Positions 27,215-36,000 of a stretch of 64,000 nucleotides of DNA are shown piece by piece. The translations under genes were made by a program, and so were the position numbers. This DNA is from Pseudomonas fluorescens (GTDB lineage: Bacteria; Pseudomonadota; Gammaproteobacteria; Pseudomonadales; Pseudomonadaceae), in assembly GCF_900636825.1 (NCBI RefSeq), contig NZ_LR134318.1:777501-841500 (forward strand), read 5' to 3'. Each line of letters opens with the position of its first letter. Within the stretch, counting starts at the first letter, position 1. The notes beneath the pieces are model-generated. The model was not told the origin of the DNA, ran no database searches, and was given only the letters and a program-made list of their open reading frames with translations.

Positions 27215-27805
27215 ATGAAAAAAGTCCTGTTGCTTAATGGCGGTAAAAAATTCGCCCACTCCGATGGCCGTTACAACACCACGCTGCACGAAGCTGCGCT
27301 GAGCGTGCTCGATCGTGGCGGTGTCGACGTCAAGACCACCTTTATCGATGAGGGTTACGACGTCGCCGAAGAAGTGGCGAAGTTTCTTTGGGCCGACGTA
27401 ATCATTTATCAAATGCCGGGCTGGTGGATGGGCGCGCCATGGACGGTGAAAAAGTACCTCGACGAGGTCTTCACCGAAGGCCACGGCAGCCTCTACGCCA
27501 GCGATGGCCGCACCCGTTCCGATGCCTCGCAGAAGTACGGCAGCGGTGGGCTGATCCAGGGCAAGCAATACATGCTGTCGCTGACCTGGAATGCGCCGCA
27601 GCAAGCGTTCGATGATCCGAGCGATTTCTTCGAAGCCAAAGGTGTTGATGCGGTTTACTTCCCGTTTCACAAGGCCAACGAGTTCCTTGGCATGACCGCG
27701 CTGCCGACCTTTCTCTGCGTTGACGTGATGAAGCGTCCCAACATCGAGAATGATGTGGTGCGTTATGAGCAGCATCTGAAACAGGTTTTTGCGCTCAAGG
27801 CTTGA
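27215..27805 (+). CDS. mdaB: NAD(P)H:quinone oxidoreductase, MdaB family
   Basis: MdaB is a flavodoxin-fold FAD enzyme that reduces quinones by two electrons. The start ATG 27215 follows CGAGG and gives 196 residues: MKKVLLLNGGKKFAHSDGRY. The frame opens much earlier (27062), but that part is non-coding in character. The fold residues YQMPGWWMGAPWTVKKYLDE and the C-terminal HLKQVFALKA match the family. It is divergent from the YgiN-like gene. Confidence 0.88.
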   Translation: MKKVLLLNGGKKFAHSDGRYNTTLHEAALSVLDRGGVDVKTTFIDEGYDVAEEVAKFLWADVIIYQMPGWWMGAPWTVKKYLDEVFTEGHGSLYASDGRTRSDASQKYGSGGLIQGKQYMLSLTWNAPQQAFDDPSDFFEAKGVDAVYFPFHKANEFLGMTALPTFLCVDVMKRPNIENDVVRYEQHLKQVFALKA

Positions 27806-27823
27806 GGCGTTTCGGGCTACTAT

Positions 27824-27951
27824 CTGCGCTGACAGCAAAAGATCGCAGCCTTCGGCAGCTCCTACCTGCGCTGACAGCAAAAGATCGCAGCCTTCGGCAG
27901 CTCCTACGGGCAATGCATTCCAATGCAGGAGCTGCCGAAGGCTGCGATCTT
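27824..27951. repeat. Tandem 42-bp direct repeat followed by an inverted copy
   Basis: Two identical 42-bp units (27824-27865 and 27866-27907) begin CTGCGCTGACAGCAAAAGAT and contain GATCGCAGCCTTCGGCAGCT. The inverse, AGGAGCTGCCGAAGGCTGCG, follows at 27927, after the palindrome GCATTCCAATGC. The same family occurs at 34071-34146. It is a REP-type repeat, and the duplication of one arm is unusual. Confidence 0.88.
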
Positions 27952-27973
27952 GGCGATTTCAAAGAGGGAAGCC

Positions 27974-28885
27974 GTGAAAGCCAGATCCGATGAGTTGCAG
28001 ATTTTTGTCTGCGTGATCGAATGCGGTTCGATTTCCGCCGCCGCCGAGCAGGTCGGGCAGACGCCGTCGGCGGTCAGTCGTACGCTGTCGCGGCTGGAAG
28101 CCAAGCTCGACACCACGTTGATCAACCGCACCACGCGGCGCATGGACCTGACCGAGGAGGGCAAGTATTTCTTCGAGCAGGCCAAGCTGATTCTCGATCA
28201 GATGGATCAACTCGAAGAGCGTCTGTCGTCGCGCCAGCAAACCCCGTCCGGGCGCCTGCGAATCAATGCGGCATCGCCGTTCATGCTGCATGCCATTGTT
28301 CCTTACATCGATGAATTCCGTGATCTTTACCCGGACATTCAACTCGAACTGAACAGCAACGATCTGATTATTGATCTACTGGAACAAAGCACTGACATCG
28401 CCATCCGTATCGGCGCCCTCGCCGATTCGACGCTGCACGCGCGCTCGCTTGGCTGCAGCCCGTTGCTGATCGTCGCCAGTCCGGCATATCTGAAAAAACA
28501 TGGCGCACCGCAGCAAGTGGCGGATCTTGCCCAACACGTTTTGCTCGGCTTCACCCAGAACGAGGGCCTCAACCAGTGGCCGCTGCGCTACGTGCATGGT
28601 GATCGCTGGCCCATCACTCCGGCGATCAGCGCCTCCAGCGGTGAGACCGTGCGCCATCTGGCGCTGGAAGGTCAGGGCATCGCCTGCCTGTCGCACTTCA
28701 TGACCATCGATGACATCCGCGCCGGGCGCCTGAAGGTGCTGCTTGGCGAATTCAACAGCGGTTATCGCCAGCCGATCAACGCGGTGTACTACCGTAATTC
28801 GCAGCTGGCCCTGCGCATTCAGTGCTTTCTCGATTTCATTCAGAGCAAACTGGCCGCATACGCCAGCGCCGATTTCAAAGGCTGA
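27974..28885 (+). CDS. LysR-family transcriptional regulator
   Basis: The start is taken as GTG 27974 with GAGGGA upstream, giving 303 residues (MKARSDELQIFVCVIECGSI). The ATG at 27923 lies in the repeat and would add repeat-encoded residues. The helix-turn-helix (ISAAAEQVGQTPSAVSRTLS) and effector domain (LRINAASPFMLHAIVPYIDE) are of the CrgA/YhjC-like subgroup. The epimerase gene follows in the same direction after about 100 bases and may be a target. Confidence 0.9.
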   Translation: MKARSDELQIFVCVIECGSISAAAEQVGQTPSAVSRTLSRLEAKLDTTLINRTTRRMDLTEEGKYFFEQAKLILDQMDQLEERLSSRQQTPSGRLRINAASPFMLHAIVPYIDEFRDLYPDIQLELNSNDLIIDLLEQSTDIAIRIGALADSTLHARSLGCSPLLIVASPAYLKKHGAPQQVADLAQHVLLGFTQNEGLNQWPLRYVHGDRWPITPAISASSGETVRHLALEGQGIACLSHFMTIDDIRAGRLKVLLGEFNSGYRQPINAVYYRNSQLALRIQCFLDFIQSKLAAYASADFKG

Positions 28886-28988
28886 TTCGTGACCCCTGCG
28901 CAAGAGTGAATTGGCCGGGAGCGGGTTTTTCCCTCGGCCGCCGCGGTCGATACTCGTCCCATCACTTATCCACGCAGGGAGTTTCTCC

Positions 28989-29882
28989 ATGAACGTATTC
29001 ATTACCGGCGCCGCCGGGTTTATCGGTGGTTCCATCGCGACCGGTCTGGTGCAGGCCGGCCATACCGTCACCGGTCTGGTGCGCAGCGCCGAACAGGCCA
29101 GCGAGCTCAACGCATTGGGCATCACTCCGGTCATCGGCACCCTTGAAGACAGCCAGTTGCTGGCAGACCAGGCGCGTGCCGCCGATGCCGTAATCAACGC
29201 CGCCAGCAGCGATCATCGCGGCGCGGTCGAAGCCTTGCTCGACGCTTTGCGCGGTTCGAACAAAGTGTTCCTGCACACCAGCGGTTCGAGCATCGTCGGC
29301 GACGCTTCGGGCGGTAAATCCAGTGACGTCATCTATTACGAAGACAACTTGCCGGAGCCAACCGCCGACAAAGCTGCGCGCGTGGCTATCGACAACCTGA
29401 TCCTCGCCGCGGCGAAGGACGGCGTAAATTCGGCGGTGATCTGCAACACGCTGATCTACGGTCACAGCCTGGGCGTCAAACGCGACAGCGTGCAATTGCC
29501 GCGACTGCTGAAACAGGCGCGCAAAAGTGCTGTCGTTCGCCACGTAGGGACTGGCCAGAATATCTGGTCGAACGTGCACATCGAAGACGTCGTCGCCCTG
29601 TATTCACTGGCGCTGACCCAAAACGTGCCGGGCACTTTCTACTTTGTCGAGAGCGGTGAAGCCTCATTCATCGACATGACCACCGCCATGGCCGAAGCCC
29701 TCAATCTGGGCCAGCCGCAAGATTGGCCGCTGCAGGACGCCGAAGCCGAATGGGGCTATGAAATGGCCAACTATGGCTTGGGTTCCAACAGCCGCGTGCG
29801 CGGCAAACACGCCCGCGAAATGCTGGGCTGGGCGCCGAAGCGCACGTCAGTGGTTGAATGGATTCGTAACGAAATGGTGTGA
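28989..29882 (+). CDS. NAD-dependent epimerase/dehydratase family protein
   Basis: This 297-residue protein starts at ATG 28989 after GGGAG. It is an extended short-chain dehydrogenase with the Rossmann motif FITGAAGFIGGSI at residues 4-16. The usual Tyr-x-x-x-Lys is not obvious: the sequence has YYEDNLPEPTADKAAR after HTSGSSIVGD. It may therefore be an atypical member that binds nucleotide for sensing or reduction. Substrate unknown. Confidence 0.87.
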   Translation: MNVFITGAAGFIGGSIATGLVQAGHTVTGLVRSAEQASELNALGITPVIGTLEDSQLLADQARAADAVINAASSDHRGAVEALLDALRGSNKVFLHTSGSSIVGDASGGKSSDVIYYEDNLPEPTADKAARVAIDNLILAAAKDGVNSAVICNTLIYGHSLGVKRDSVQLPRLLKQARKSAVVRHVGTGQNIWSNVHIEDVVALYSLALTQNVPGTFYFVESGEASFIDMTTAMAEALNLGQPQDWPLQDAEAEWGYEMANYGLGSNSRVRGKHAREMLGWAPKRTSVVEWIRNEMV

Positions 29883-29905
29883 TTTCAGTGCACCGAGTGA
29901 AGCCA

Positions 29906-30182
29906 TTCGCGAGCAGGCTCGCTCCCACAGGTGGCCGCGTTCTGCCAGGAGGAATGTGATCAAAAATTGTAGGAGTGAGCCTGCCCGCGAAAGCGTTGTG
30001 TCAGTCAAATAATTGGGTTTTGACACACCGCAATCGCGAGCAGGCTCACTCCTACAGGTTGACTGCGTTCTGCCTGGGAACTGTAATTCCTGTGGTAGCT
30101 GGCTTGCCAGCGATAGCGCTAGATCAGTCGCCACCCATGTTGAACTTGCCGCCGTCATCGCTGGGAAGCCAGCTCCCACAGG
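29906..30182. repeat. Cluster of five REP sequences
   Basis: Five REP copies of two subtypes lie at about 29906-29932, 29968-29992, 30032-30059, 30088-30115 and 30157-30182. The first three are of the CGCGAGCAGGCTCGCTCC type in alternating orientation, the last two of the AGCTGGCTTGCCAGCGAT type. They fill the 490-base gap before the GntP gene; I see no gene here. Confidence 0.88.
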
Positions 30183-30372
30183 GACTTTGTGGTGGCCAGA
30201 AAGCCATGAAAATTCCGCCCTGCGATTTTCATTAATCGCGACAAGACGTATCCGTCAGCGACACACCTTACCTCTCCACGAAAATTACTTTCATGTGGTT
30301 TGAAATCTCGATCTCGAAATGATTTATGAGTTTCACAACCCATTCGAACGTGACCCTTTCGAGGAGTACCGC

Positions 30373-31722
30373 ATGACGCCTTCCTTCGGCTATTGGCTGC
30401 TGGTCTATGCCGCCGTCGCCATCATCGCTCTGATCGTGTTGATCGCCCGTTATCGGCTCAATCCGTTCATCGTCATTACGCTGATTTCCATTGGCCTGGC
30501 ATTGGTGGCGGGGATGCCGCCGTCGGGCGTGGTCGGGGCTTATGAGGCGGGGGTGGGCAAGACGCTGGGGCACATTGCGCTGGTGGTCGCGTTGGGAACG
30601 ATGCTCGGCAAGATGATGGCCGAGTCTGGCGGCGCCGAGCAGATGGCGCGCACACTGATCGACAAGTTCGGTGAGAAAAACGCGCACTGGGCGATGGTCT
30701 GCATCGCGTTTCTTGTCGGCTTGCCGCTGTTCTTCGAAGTTGGTTTCGTTCTGCTGGTGCCCATTGCATTCACCGTGGCGCGGCGGGTCGGCGTGTCGAT
30801 TCTGATGGTCGGTTTGCCGATGGTCGCCGGCCTTTCGGTGGTGCATGCGCTGGTGCCGCCGCATCCGGCAGCGATGCTCGCGGTGCAGGCCTATCAGGCG
30901 TCGGTTGGGCAAACATTGCTGTATGCGATTGCCATCGGCATTCCGACAGCGATCATCGCCGGCCCGCTCTACGCCAAGTTCATCGTGCCGCGCATTCAAC
31001 TGCCGGCGGACAACCCTCTGGAAAAGCAGTTCCTCGACCGCGAACCGCGCGACAAACTGCCGGGCTTCGGCATCACCATAGCGACTATTCTGCTGCCCGT
31101 GGTGTTGATGCTGATCGGCGGCTGGGCCAATCTGATTTCCACGCCGGGCAGCGGCTTCAACCAATTTCTGTTGTTCATCGGCAACTCGGTGATCGCCCTG
31201 TTGCTGGCGACATTGTTGAGTTTCTGGACGCTGGGCATCGCCCAGGGTTTCAACCGCGAATCGATTCTGAAATTCACCAACGAATGCCTCGCACCGACCG
31301 CCAGCATCACCTTGCTGGTTGGCGCTGGCGGCGGCTTGAACCGGATTCTGGTCGAGGCGGGCGTCACCGATCAGATCGTCGGTCTCGCCCACGAATTTCA
31401 TCTGTCGCCGCTGATCATGGGCTGGTTGTTCGCGGCGTTGATGCGCATCGCCACCGGCTCGGCGACCGTGGCGATGACCACTGCGTCCGGTGTGGTCGCG
31501 CCGGTGGCCATCGGTCTGGGTTATCCACACCCTGAATTGTTGGTGCTGGCGACTGGCGCTGGCTCGGTTATCTTTTCCCACGTCAACGACGGCGGCTTCT
31601 GGTTGATCAAGGAATACTTCAACATGACGGTCGCGCAGACGTTCAAGACCTGGACCGTGCTCGAGACGTTGATCTCGCTGGTCGCTTTCGCGCTGACCAT
31701 CGGCCTTTCTTACCTGCTGTAA
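30373..31722 (+). CDS. GntP-family permease
   Basis: The GntP family imports gluconate and related hydroxy acids; members are also found with D-amino-acid catabolic genes. The start ATG 30373 follows GAGGAG and gives 449 residues, with about 12 membrane segments. Motifs are VVALGTMLGKMMAESGGAEQ and FSHVNDGGFWLIKEYFNM near the C-terminus, both family hallmarks. An RpiR regulator and a D-aminoacylase follow closely, so the substrate is probably an N-acyl-D-amino acid or a related hydroxy acid. Confidence 0.92.
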   Translation: MTPSFGYWLLVYAAVAIIALIVLIARYRLNPFIVITLISIGLALVAGMPPSGVVGAYEAGVGKTLGHIALVVALGTMLGKMMAESGGAEQMARTLIDKFGEKNAHWAMVCIAFLVGLPLFFEVGFVLLVPIAFTVARRVGVSILMVGLPMVAGLSVVHALVPPHPAAMLAVQAYQASVGQTLLYAIAIGIPTAIIAGPLYAKFIVPRIQLPADNPLEKQFLDREPRDKLPGFGITIATILLPVVLMLIGGWANLISTPGSGFNQFLLFIGNSVIALLLATLLSFWTLGIAQGFNRESILKFTNECLAPTASITLLVGAGGGLNRILVEAGVTDQIVGLAHEFHLSPLIMGWLFAALMRIATGSATVAMTTASGVVAPVAIGLGYPHPELLVLATGAGSVIFSHVNDGGFWLIKEYFNMTVAQTFKTWTVLETLISLVAFALTIGLSYLL

Positions 31723-31737
31723 CCGGAGCCCGCCGCC

Positions 31738-32598
31738 ATGGACATCCTCTACCAGATCCGCGCCCGCCAGGATTCCTTCAGCGCCGGCGAGGGCCGCATC
31801 GCCCGGTTGATGCTCGACGATGTCGGTTTCGCCGCCAGCGCCAGCCTGGAAGAGCTGGCGCAACGGGCCGAGGTCAGTACCGCCACGCTGTCGCGATTCG
31901 CCCGCACTGTCGGCTGCCGCGACCTGCGCGATCTGCGCCTGCAACTGGCCCAGGCCAGCGGCGTCGGCAGCCGTTTTCTCGACCCGGCGGGGACACCCGA
32001 GCAATCGGCTTTTTACCGGCAGATCGTCGGCGACATCGAAACCACCTTGCGCCAACATTTGGCCGGCTTCGACGAATCAAGATTCGCCGACGCAGTGAAA
32101 CTGTTAAGCCAGGCACGGATGATTCACGCCTTCGGCATGGGCGGTTGCTCAACCCTTTGTAGCGACGAATTGCAGGTGCGTCTGGTGCGGCTCGGCTACC
32201 CGATTGCGGTGTGTCACGACGCGGTGATGATGCGCGTCACCGCCGCCAGTTTGAACGCCGAGCAAGTGCTGATCGTCTGCTCGCTAACCGGCATCACCCC
32301 GGAGCTGCTGGAAACGGTAGAGCTGGCGCGCAACTACGGCGCACGCATTCTCGCCATCACGCGCGGCGATTCGCCGCTGGCCGAACTGGCTGACGTCGTG
32401 CTGCCGCTGCAAGGCGCGGAAACTTCGTTCATCTACAAACCGACCGCGGCGCGCTACGGCATGCTGCTGGCCATCGACGTGCTCGCCACCGAGCTGGCGC
32501 TGGCCAGTCCTGAAGACAATCAAGAACGTCTGCGGCGAATCAAACTCGCCCTCGACGAATACCGTGGCGGCGACGATCACCTGCCGCTGGGAGACTGA
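31738..32598 (+). CDS. MurR/RpiR-family transcriptional regulator
   Basis: The 286 residues have an N-terminal RpiR helix-turn-helix (LEELAQRAEVSTATLSRFAR) and a C-terminal SIS sugar-phosphate-binding-like domain (GMGGCSTLCSDELQVRLVRLG in two parts, then VCSLTGITPELLETVELA). It sits between the permease and the D-aminoacylase, 15 bases after the former and 1 base before the latter, and likely regulates this operon. Confidence 0.92.
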   Translation: MDILYQIRARQDSFSAGEGRIARLMLDDVGFAASASLEELAQRAEVSTATLSRFARTVGCRDLRDLRLQLAQASGVGSRFLDPAGTPEQSAFYRQIVGDIETTLRQHLAGFDESRFADAVKLLSQARMIHAFGMGGCSTLCSDELQVRLVRLGYPIAVCHDAVMMRVTAASLNAEQVLIVCSLTGITPELLETVELARNYGARILAITRGDSPLAELADVVLPLQGAETSFIYKPTAARYGMLLAIDVLATELALASPEDNQERLRRIKLALDEYRGGDDHLPLGD

Positions 32599-32599
32599 C

Positions 32600-34057
32600 A
32601 TGCAGTACGACACGCTGATCCGCAACGCCTTGATCATCGATGGCAGCAACACCCCAGGCTATAAGGCCGACGTGGCGATTGTGAATGGTCGCATTGAACA
32701 CATCGGCGACCTGCACGACGCCAGCGCCACGGAAACAATCGATGCCGCCGGCCGGGTGCTGGCGCCGGGTTTCATCGACGTCCACACCCACGACGACACG
32801 GTTGTGATTCGCCAGCCGCAGATGTTGCCCAAACTCAGCCAGGGCGTGACCACAGTGATTGTCGGCAACTGCGGGATCAGCGCTGCGCCGGTCAGCCTGA
32901 AGGGCAATCCACCGGATCCGATGAACTTGCTCGGCACGGCAGCGGCGTTTGTTTACCCGCGTTTCAGCGACTACCGCGCAGCGGTCGAAGCGGCCCACAC
33001 CACGCTCAACGTTGCCGCACTCGTCGGTCACACGGCGCTGCGCAGCAATCACCTCGACGACTTGTTCCGCACCGCGACGCCTGGGGAAATCGCTGCCATG
33101 CGCGAGCAATTGCGCGACAGCCTCGAAGCGGGTGCGTTGGGCTTATCCACAGGTCTCGCCTATGCCAGTGCTTTCAACGCTTCCACCGATGAAGTAATGC
33201 AACTGACCGAAGAGCTGACGGCGTTCGGCGCGGTGTACACCACCCATTTGCGCAGCGAATTCGCACCCGTGCTGGAGGCGATGGACGAAGCATTCCAGAT
33301 CGGCCGTCACGCGCAATCACCGGTGATCATTTCTCACCTCAAATGCGCCGGTGTCGGCAACTGGGGACGCAGTCCGCAGTTGCTCGCAGCGCTGCAAGAG
33401 GCAGCGAAAACTCATCCGGTCGGTTGCGATTGCTACCCGTATGCGGCGAGTTCTTCGACGCTGGATCTCAAGCAAGTCACCGACGCCCACCGCATCACCA
33501 TTACCTGGTCGACGCCGCACCCGGAAGTCAGCGGCCGTGATCTGATCGACATCGCCGCCGAATGGAATGAGCCGTTGCTCGAGACGGCGAAACGCCTGCA
33601 GCCGGCAGGCGCCGTTTACTACGGCATGGACGAGGCGGATGTACGAAGAATCCTCGCCCACCCACTGTCGATGGTCGGTTCTGACGGACTGCCGGAAGAC
33701 CCGTTCCCGCATCCGCGTCTGTGGGGCGCTTTCCCACGGGTGCTCGGACATTTCAGTCGCGACGTCGGCCTGTTTCCGCTGCACACCGCAGTGCACAAGA
33801 TGACCGGTCTGTCAGCCGCGCGCTTTGGTTTGAAGCAAAGGGGCGAGATTCGTGAAGGGCATTGGGCTGATCTGGTGTTGTTCGATCCTGAAACCGTACG
33901 CGATGTTGCCGATTTCAACGATCCGCAGCGAGCGGCGCAGGGGATTGATGGGGTTTGGGTCAACGGCGTGTTGAGTTATTGCGATGGCCAGGCGAATGGG
34001 CGCAGGGCAGGCCGGTTTTTGCCGAGGGATGGGGATTTGCGCGAAGGATTTCATTGA
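32600..34057 (+). CDS. N-acyl-D-amino-acid deacylase (D-aminoacylase)
   Basis: This amidohydrolase-superfamily enzyme removes the acyl group from N-acyl-D-amino acids. The start ATG 32600 is 1 base after the upstream stop, with CTGGGAGAC before it, giving 485 residues. The metal site HTHDD is near residue 63. The conserved Cys is in VGNCGISAAP, and the late motif MVGSDGLPEDPFPHPRLWG matches the catalytic Asp region of the family. It ends before a REP-type repeat. Confidence 0.92.
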   Translation: MQYDTLIRNALIIDGSNTPGYKADVAIVNGRIEHIGDLHDASATETIDAAGRVLAPGFIDVHTHDDTVVIRQPQMLPKLSQGVTTVIVGNCGISAAPVSLKGNPPDPMNLLGTAAAFVYPRFSDYRAAVEAAHTTLNVAALVGHTALRSNHLDDLFRTATPGEIAAMREQLRDSLEAGALGLSTGLAYASAFNASTDEVMQLTEELTAFGAVYTTHLRSEFAPVLEAMDEAFQIGRHAQSPVIISHLKCAGVGNWGRSPQLLAALQEAAKTHPVGCDCYPYAASSSTLDLKQVTDAHRITITWSTPHPEVSGRDLIDIAAEWNEPLLETAKRLQPAGAVYYGMDEADVRRILAHPLSMVGSDGLPEDPFPHPRLWGAFPRVLGHFSRDVGLFPLHTAVHKMTGLSAARFGLKQRGEIREGHWADLVLFDPETVRDVADFNDPQRAAQGIDGVWVNGVLSYCDGQANGRRAGRFLPRDGDLREGFH

Positions 34058-34070
34058 GTCGCATAAAGCA

Positions 34071-34146
34071 AAAAGATCGCAGCCTGCGGCAGCTCCTACA
34101 GGAGATCGCATTCCAATGCAGCCGCTGCCGCAGACTGCGATCTTTT
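34071..34146. repeat. REPIN of the GATCGCAGCC type
   Basis: AAAAGATCGCAGCCTGCGGC and its inverse (GCCGCAGACTGCGATCTTTT) flank the spacer with GCATTCCAATGC. It is the same family as 27824-27951 and may also act as a terminator for the D-aminoacylase gene. Confidence 0.88.
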
Positions 34147-34254
34147 GATTTTATTTAATGATGGCACTCTGAGATTAAAGAAAGCCATCATCAAGCCGAA
34201 TCCCTGACATCCAGCCCAGCTACACTGTCGGGCCAACCAGTCAGGGAGCACCCC

Positions 34255-34623
34255 ATGAGCTTCGGCAAAACCACACCGATCCTGCGGATCTTCGATGAAG
34301 CCAAAGCCGTCGAGTTTTACGTCGACTTTCTCGGTTTCAAGATCGACTGGCAGCATCGCTTCGAGGCGAATTTTCCGTTGTATCTGCAGGTGTCTCGCGG
34401 CGAGTGTGTGCTGCATCTGTCCGAGCATCATGGCGACGCGAGTCCCGGTTCGGCGCTGCGCATCGAGACCGATGAGCTGGAGGCATTTCAGCAGCAATTG
34501 ATCGCCAAGGATTACAAATTCTCCCACCCACAGATCCAGGCGATGCCGTGGGGCAGCCAGGACATGACCATTGCCGACCCGTTTGGTAATCGGTTGGTGT
34601 TCACCAACGCGATCAGCCTGTAA
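34255..34623 (+). CDS. Glyoxalase/bleomycin-resistance-fold protein
   Basis: This 122-residue protein has the VOC fold in two halves: ILRIFDEAKAVEFYVDFLGF and DMTIADPFGNRLVFTN. It resembles the small glyoxalase-superfamily proteins of unknown substrate. The start ATG 34255 follows AGGGAGCACCCC. It stands alone between repeats. Confidence 0.88.
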   Translation: MSFGKTTPILRIFDEAKAVEFYVDFLGFKIDWQHRFEANFPLYLQVSRGECVLHLSEHHGDASPGSALRIETDELEAFQQQLIAKDYKFSHPQIQAMPWGSQDMTIADPFGNRLVFTNAISL

Positions 34624-34690
34624 AACGGCAGCAGCCGGGCTTGTTGCGAAAGCGGCGGTTCAGTCACACAGGTGTTGAATGTCAGACCGT

Positions 34691-34786
34691 ATTCGCTGGC
34701 AAGCCAGCTCCCACAGGGTTTCGCGCCAGTTACATGTTTTTTGTTCACGACTGGGACATTGGGAAATCTGGCTTGCCAGCGATGAG
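34691..34786. repeat. Inverted pair of REP sequences
   Basis: ATTCGCTGGCAAGCCAGCTC at 34691 and ATCTGGCTTGCCAGCGATGA at 34767 are inverted copies of the same REP type as 25769-25857. The second copy is truncated at its GGGAGC end. Confidence 0.85.
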
Positions 34787-34796
34787 GCCAGTGCAT

Positions 34797-35813
34797 TCAC
34801 CGCCGATGCCGCTGCCGAAACTCCCCCGGCGGCATCCCGCGCCAAGTTTTGAAGGTGCGGTGAAACGAGCGCGGTTCGGTGAAACCCAGATACTGCGCAA
34901 TGTCCTGAATCGCCAGCGTACTGTTGAGCAGATAATGCTCCGCCAGCTCCTGACGCAAATCATCGAGAATCTGCTGATACGACGTCCCTGCCTGCTGCAA
35001 CTGTCGCTGCAAGGTGCGCACCGACACGCTGAGCTGTTCGGCTACTTGCTCTTTGCGCGGCAGCCCCTCCTTGAGCAAACCGCGCAGAATGTTTTTTACC
35101 TGCTGCGCCAACGACGCATCCTCCAGCGTCGCCAGCAAGCCCATCGCATGTTCTTCCAGCGTTCGCAGCAGCTGCGCGTCCGCCTGGCGTAATGGCAATT
35201 GCAAATAAGACAGCGGCACGATCAGCGCCGAATACGCCTGATCGAACAACACCGGGCAATCGAAAAAGGCGTCGTATTGCGCAGGTAAAACTGCGACCGG
35301 GCACGGGTGTTCCAGCCACACGCCGGCGGGGGATAGCTGCGTATCGGCAATCCAGCGCGCGTATTGCAGCCACGAACCCAGCACATTTTCTATCAGATGG
35401 CGACGGATCTGCGGTCGCTCGTAGCGGCACGTCCAGATCAGATGCACATGATCGTCGTGCACTTCGGCGCGGCTCACGCCCATGTCGCCGACCAGTTTTT
35501 CGAACGGCATGATCCGGCTCATCGCATCGCCCAATGTTGCGCAATTCATGGTGATGTAACCGAGTACGCTCCATGAGTTGGGCAGAACAAAATTCGCCGC
35601 GTGAAGCCCGAACAACGGATCGCCCGAGTGTTCGCAGAAATACGCCAGCAGCCGCTCGTGGGCCTCACCGGGCAGGCGCAACGTATTGTCGTTCAACTGC
35701 TGGGCGTGCAACCCGGCCGCCGCCAACGCCGGTTCGATCGCCATGCCCAACTGTTCGGCATGGCGCAGGTATTTGAGCAATGGCGGGACGGAGGTGAAGC
35801 CAAGCGAAGGCAT
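34797..35813 (-). CDS. AraC-family transcriptional regulator
   Basis: The 338 residues have an N-terminal arabinose-binding-like domain (LRHAEQLGMAIEPALAAAGL) and a C-terminal AraC double helix-turn-helix (AEHYLLNSTLAIQDIAQYLG, then FTEPRSFHRTFKTWRGMPPG). It is divergent from the operon at 36001 with a 187-base gap and likely controls it. Confidence 0.93.
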   Translation of the reverse strand: MPSLGFTSVPPLLKYLRHAEQLGMAIEPALAAAGLHAQQLNDNTLRLPGEAHERLLAYFCEHSGDPLFGLHAANFVLPNSWSVLGYITMNCATLGDAMSRIMPFEKLVGDMGVSRAEVHDDHVHLIWTCRYERPQIRRHLIENVLGSWLQYARWIADTQLSPAGVWLEHPCPVAVLPAQYDAFFDCPVLFDQAYSALIVPLSYLQLPLRQADAQLLRTLEEHAMGLLATLEDASLAQQVKNILRGLLKEGLPRKEQVAEQLSVSVRTLQRQLQQAGTSYQQILDDLRQELAEHYLLNSTLAIQDIAQYLGFTEPRSFHRTFKTWRGMPPGEFRQRHRR

Positions 35814-36000
35814 GTTCGCGGTCCTTTGATCGGCGACGCATGGGCGAATGAGTGTCGCCAGCTAAGTGGATTGTGCGGCGAAAGTAAATGACCTGACGAT
35901 TGGCGCCAATGGCTACAGCGACTGGCCGGATACGACCGTGACACTTTTCCCGCACTGACTAGTATGCAAGCTTGATCCAACGGCAGAAAAGGACACACGC

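Noticed and set aside
30268..32058. 596-residue open frame on the minus strand
   Set aside because: It lies antisense to the GntP and RpiR genes. Its product is low in complexity and rich in Gln, His and Arg, typical of the reverse frame of GC-rich genes.
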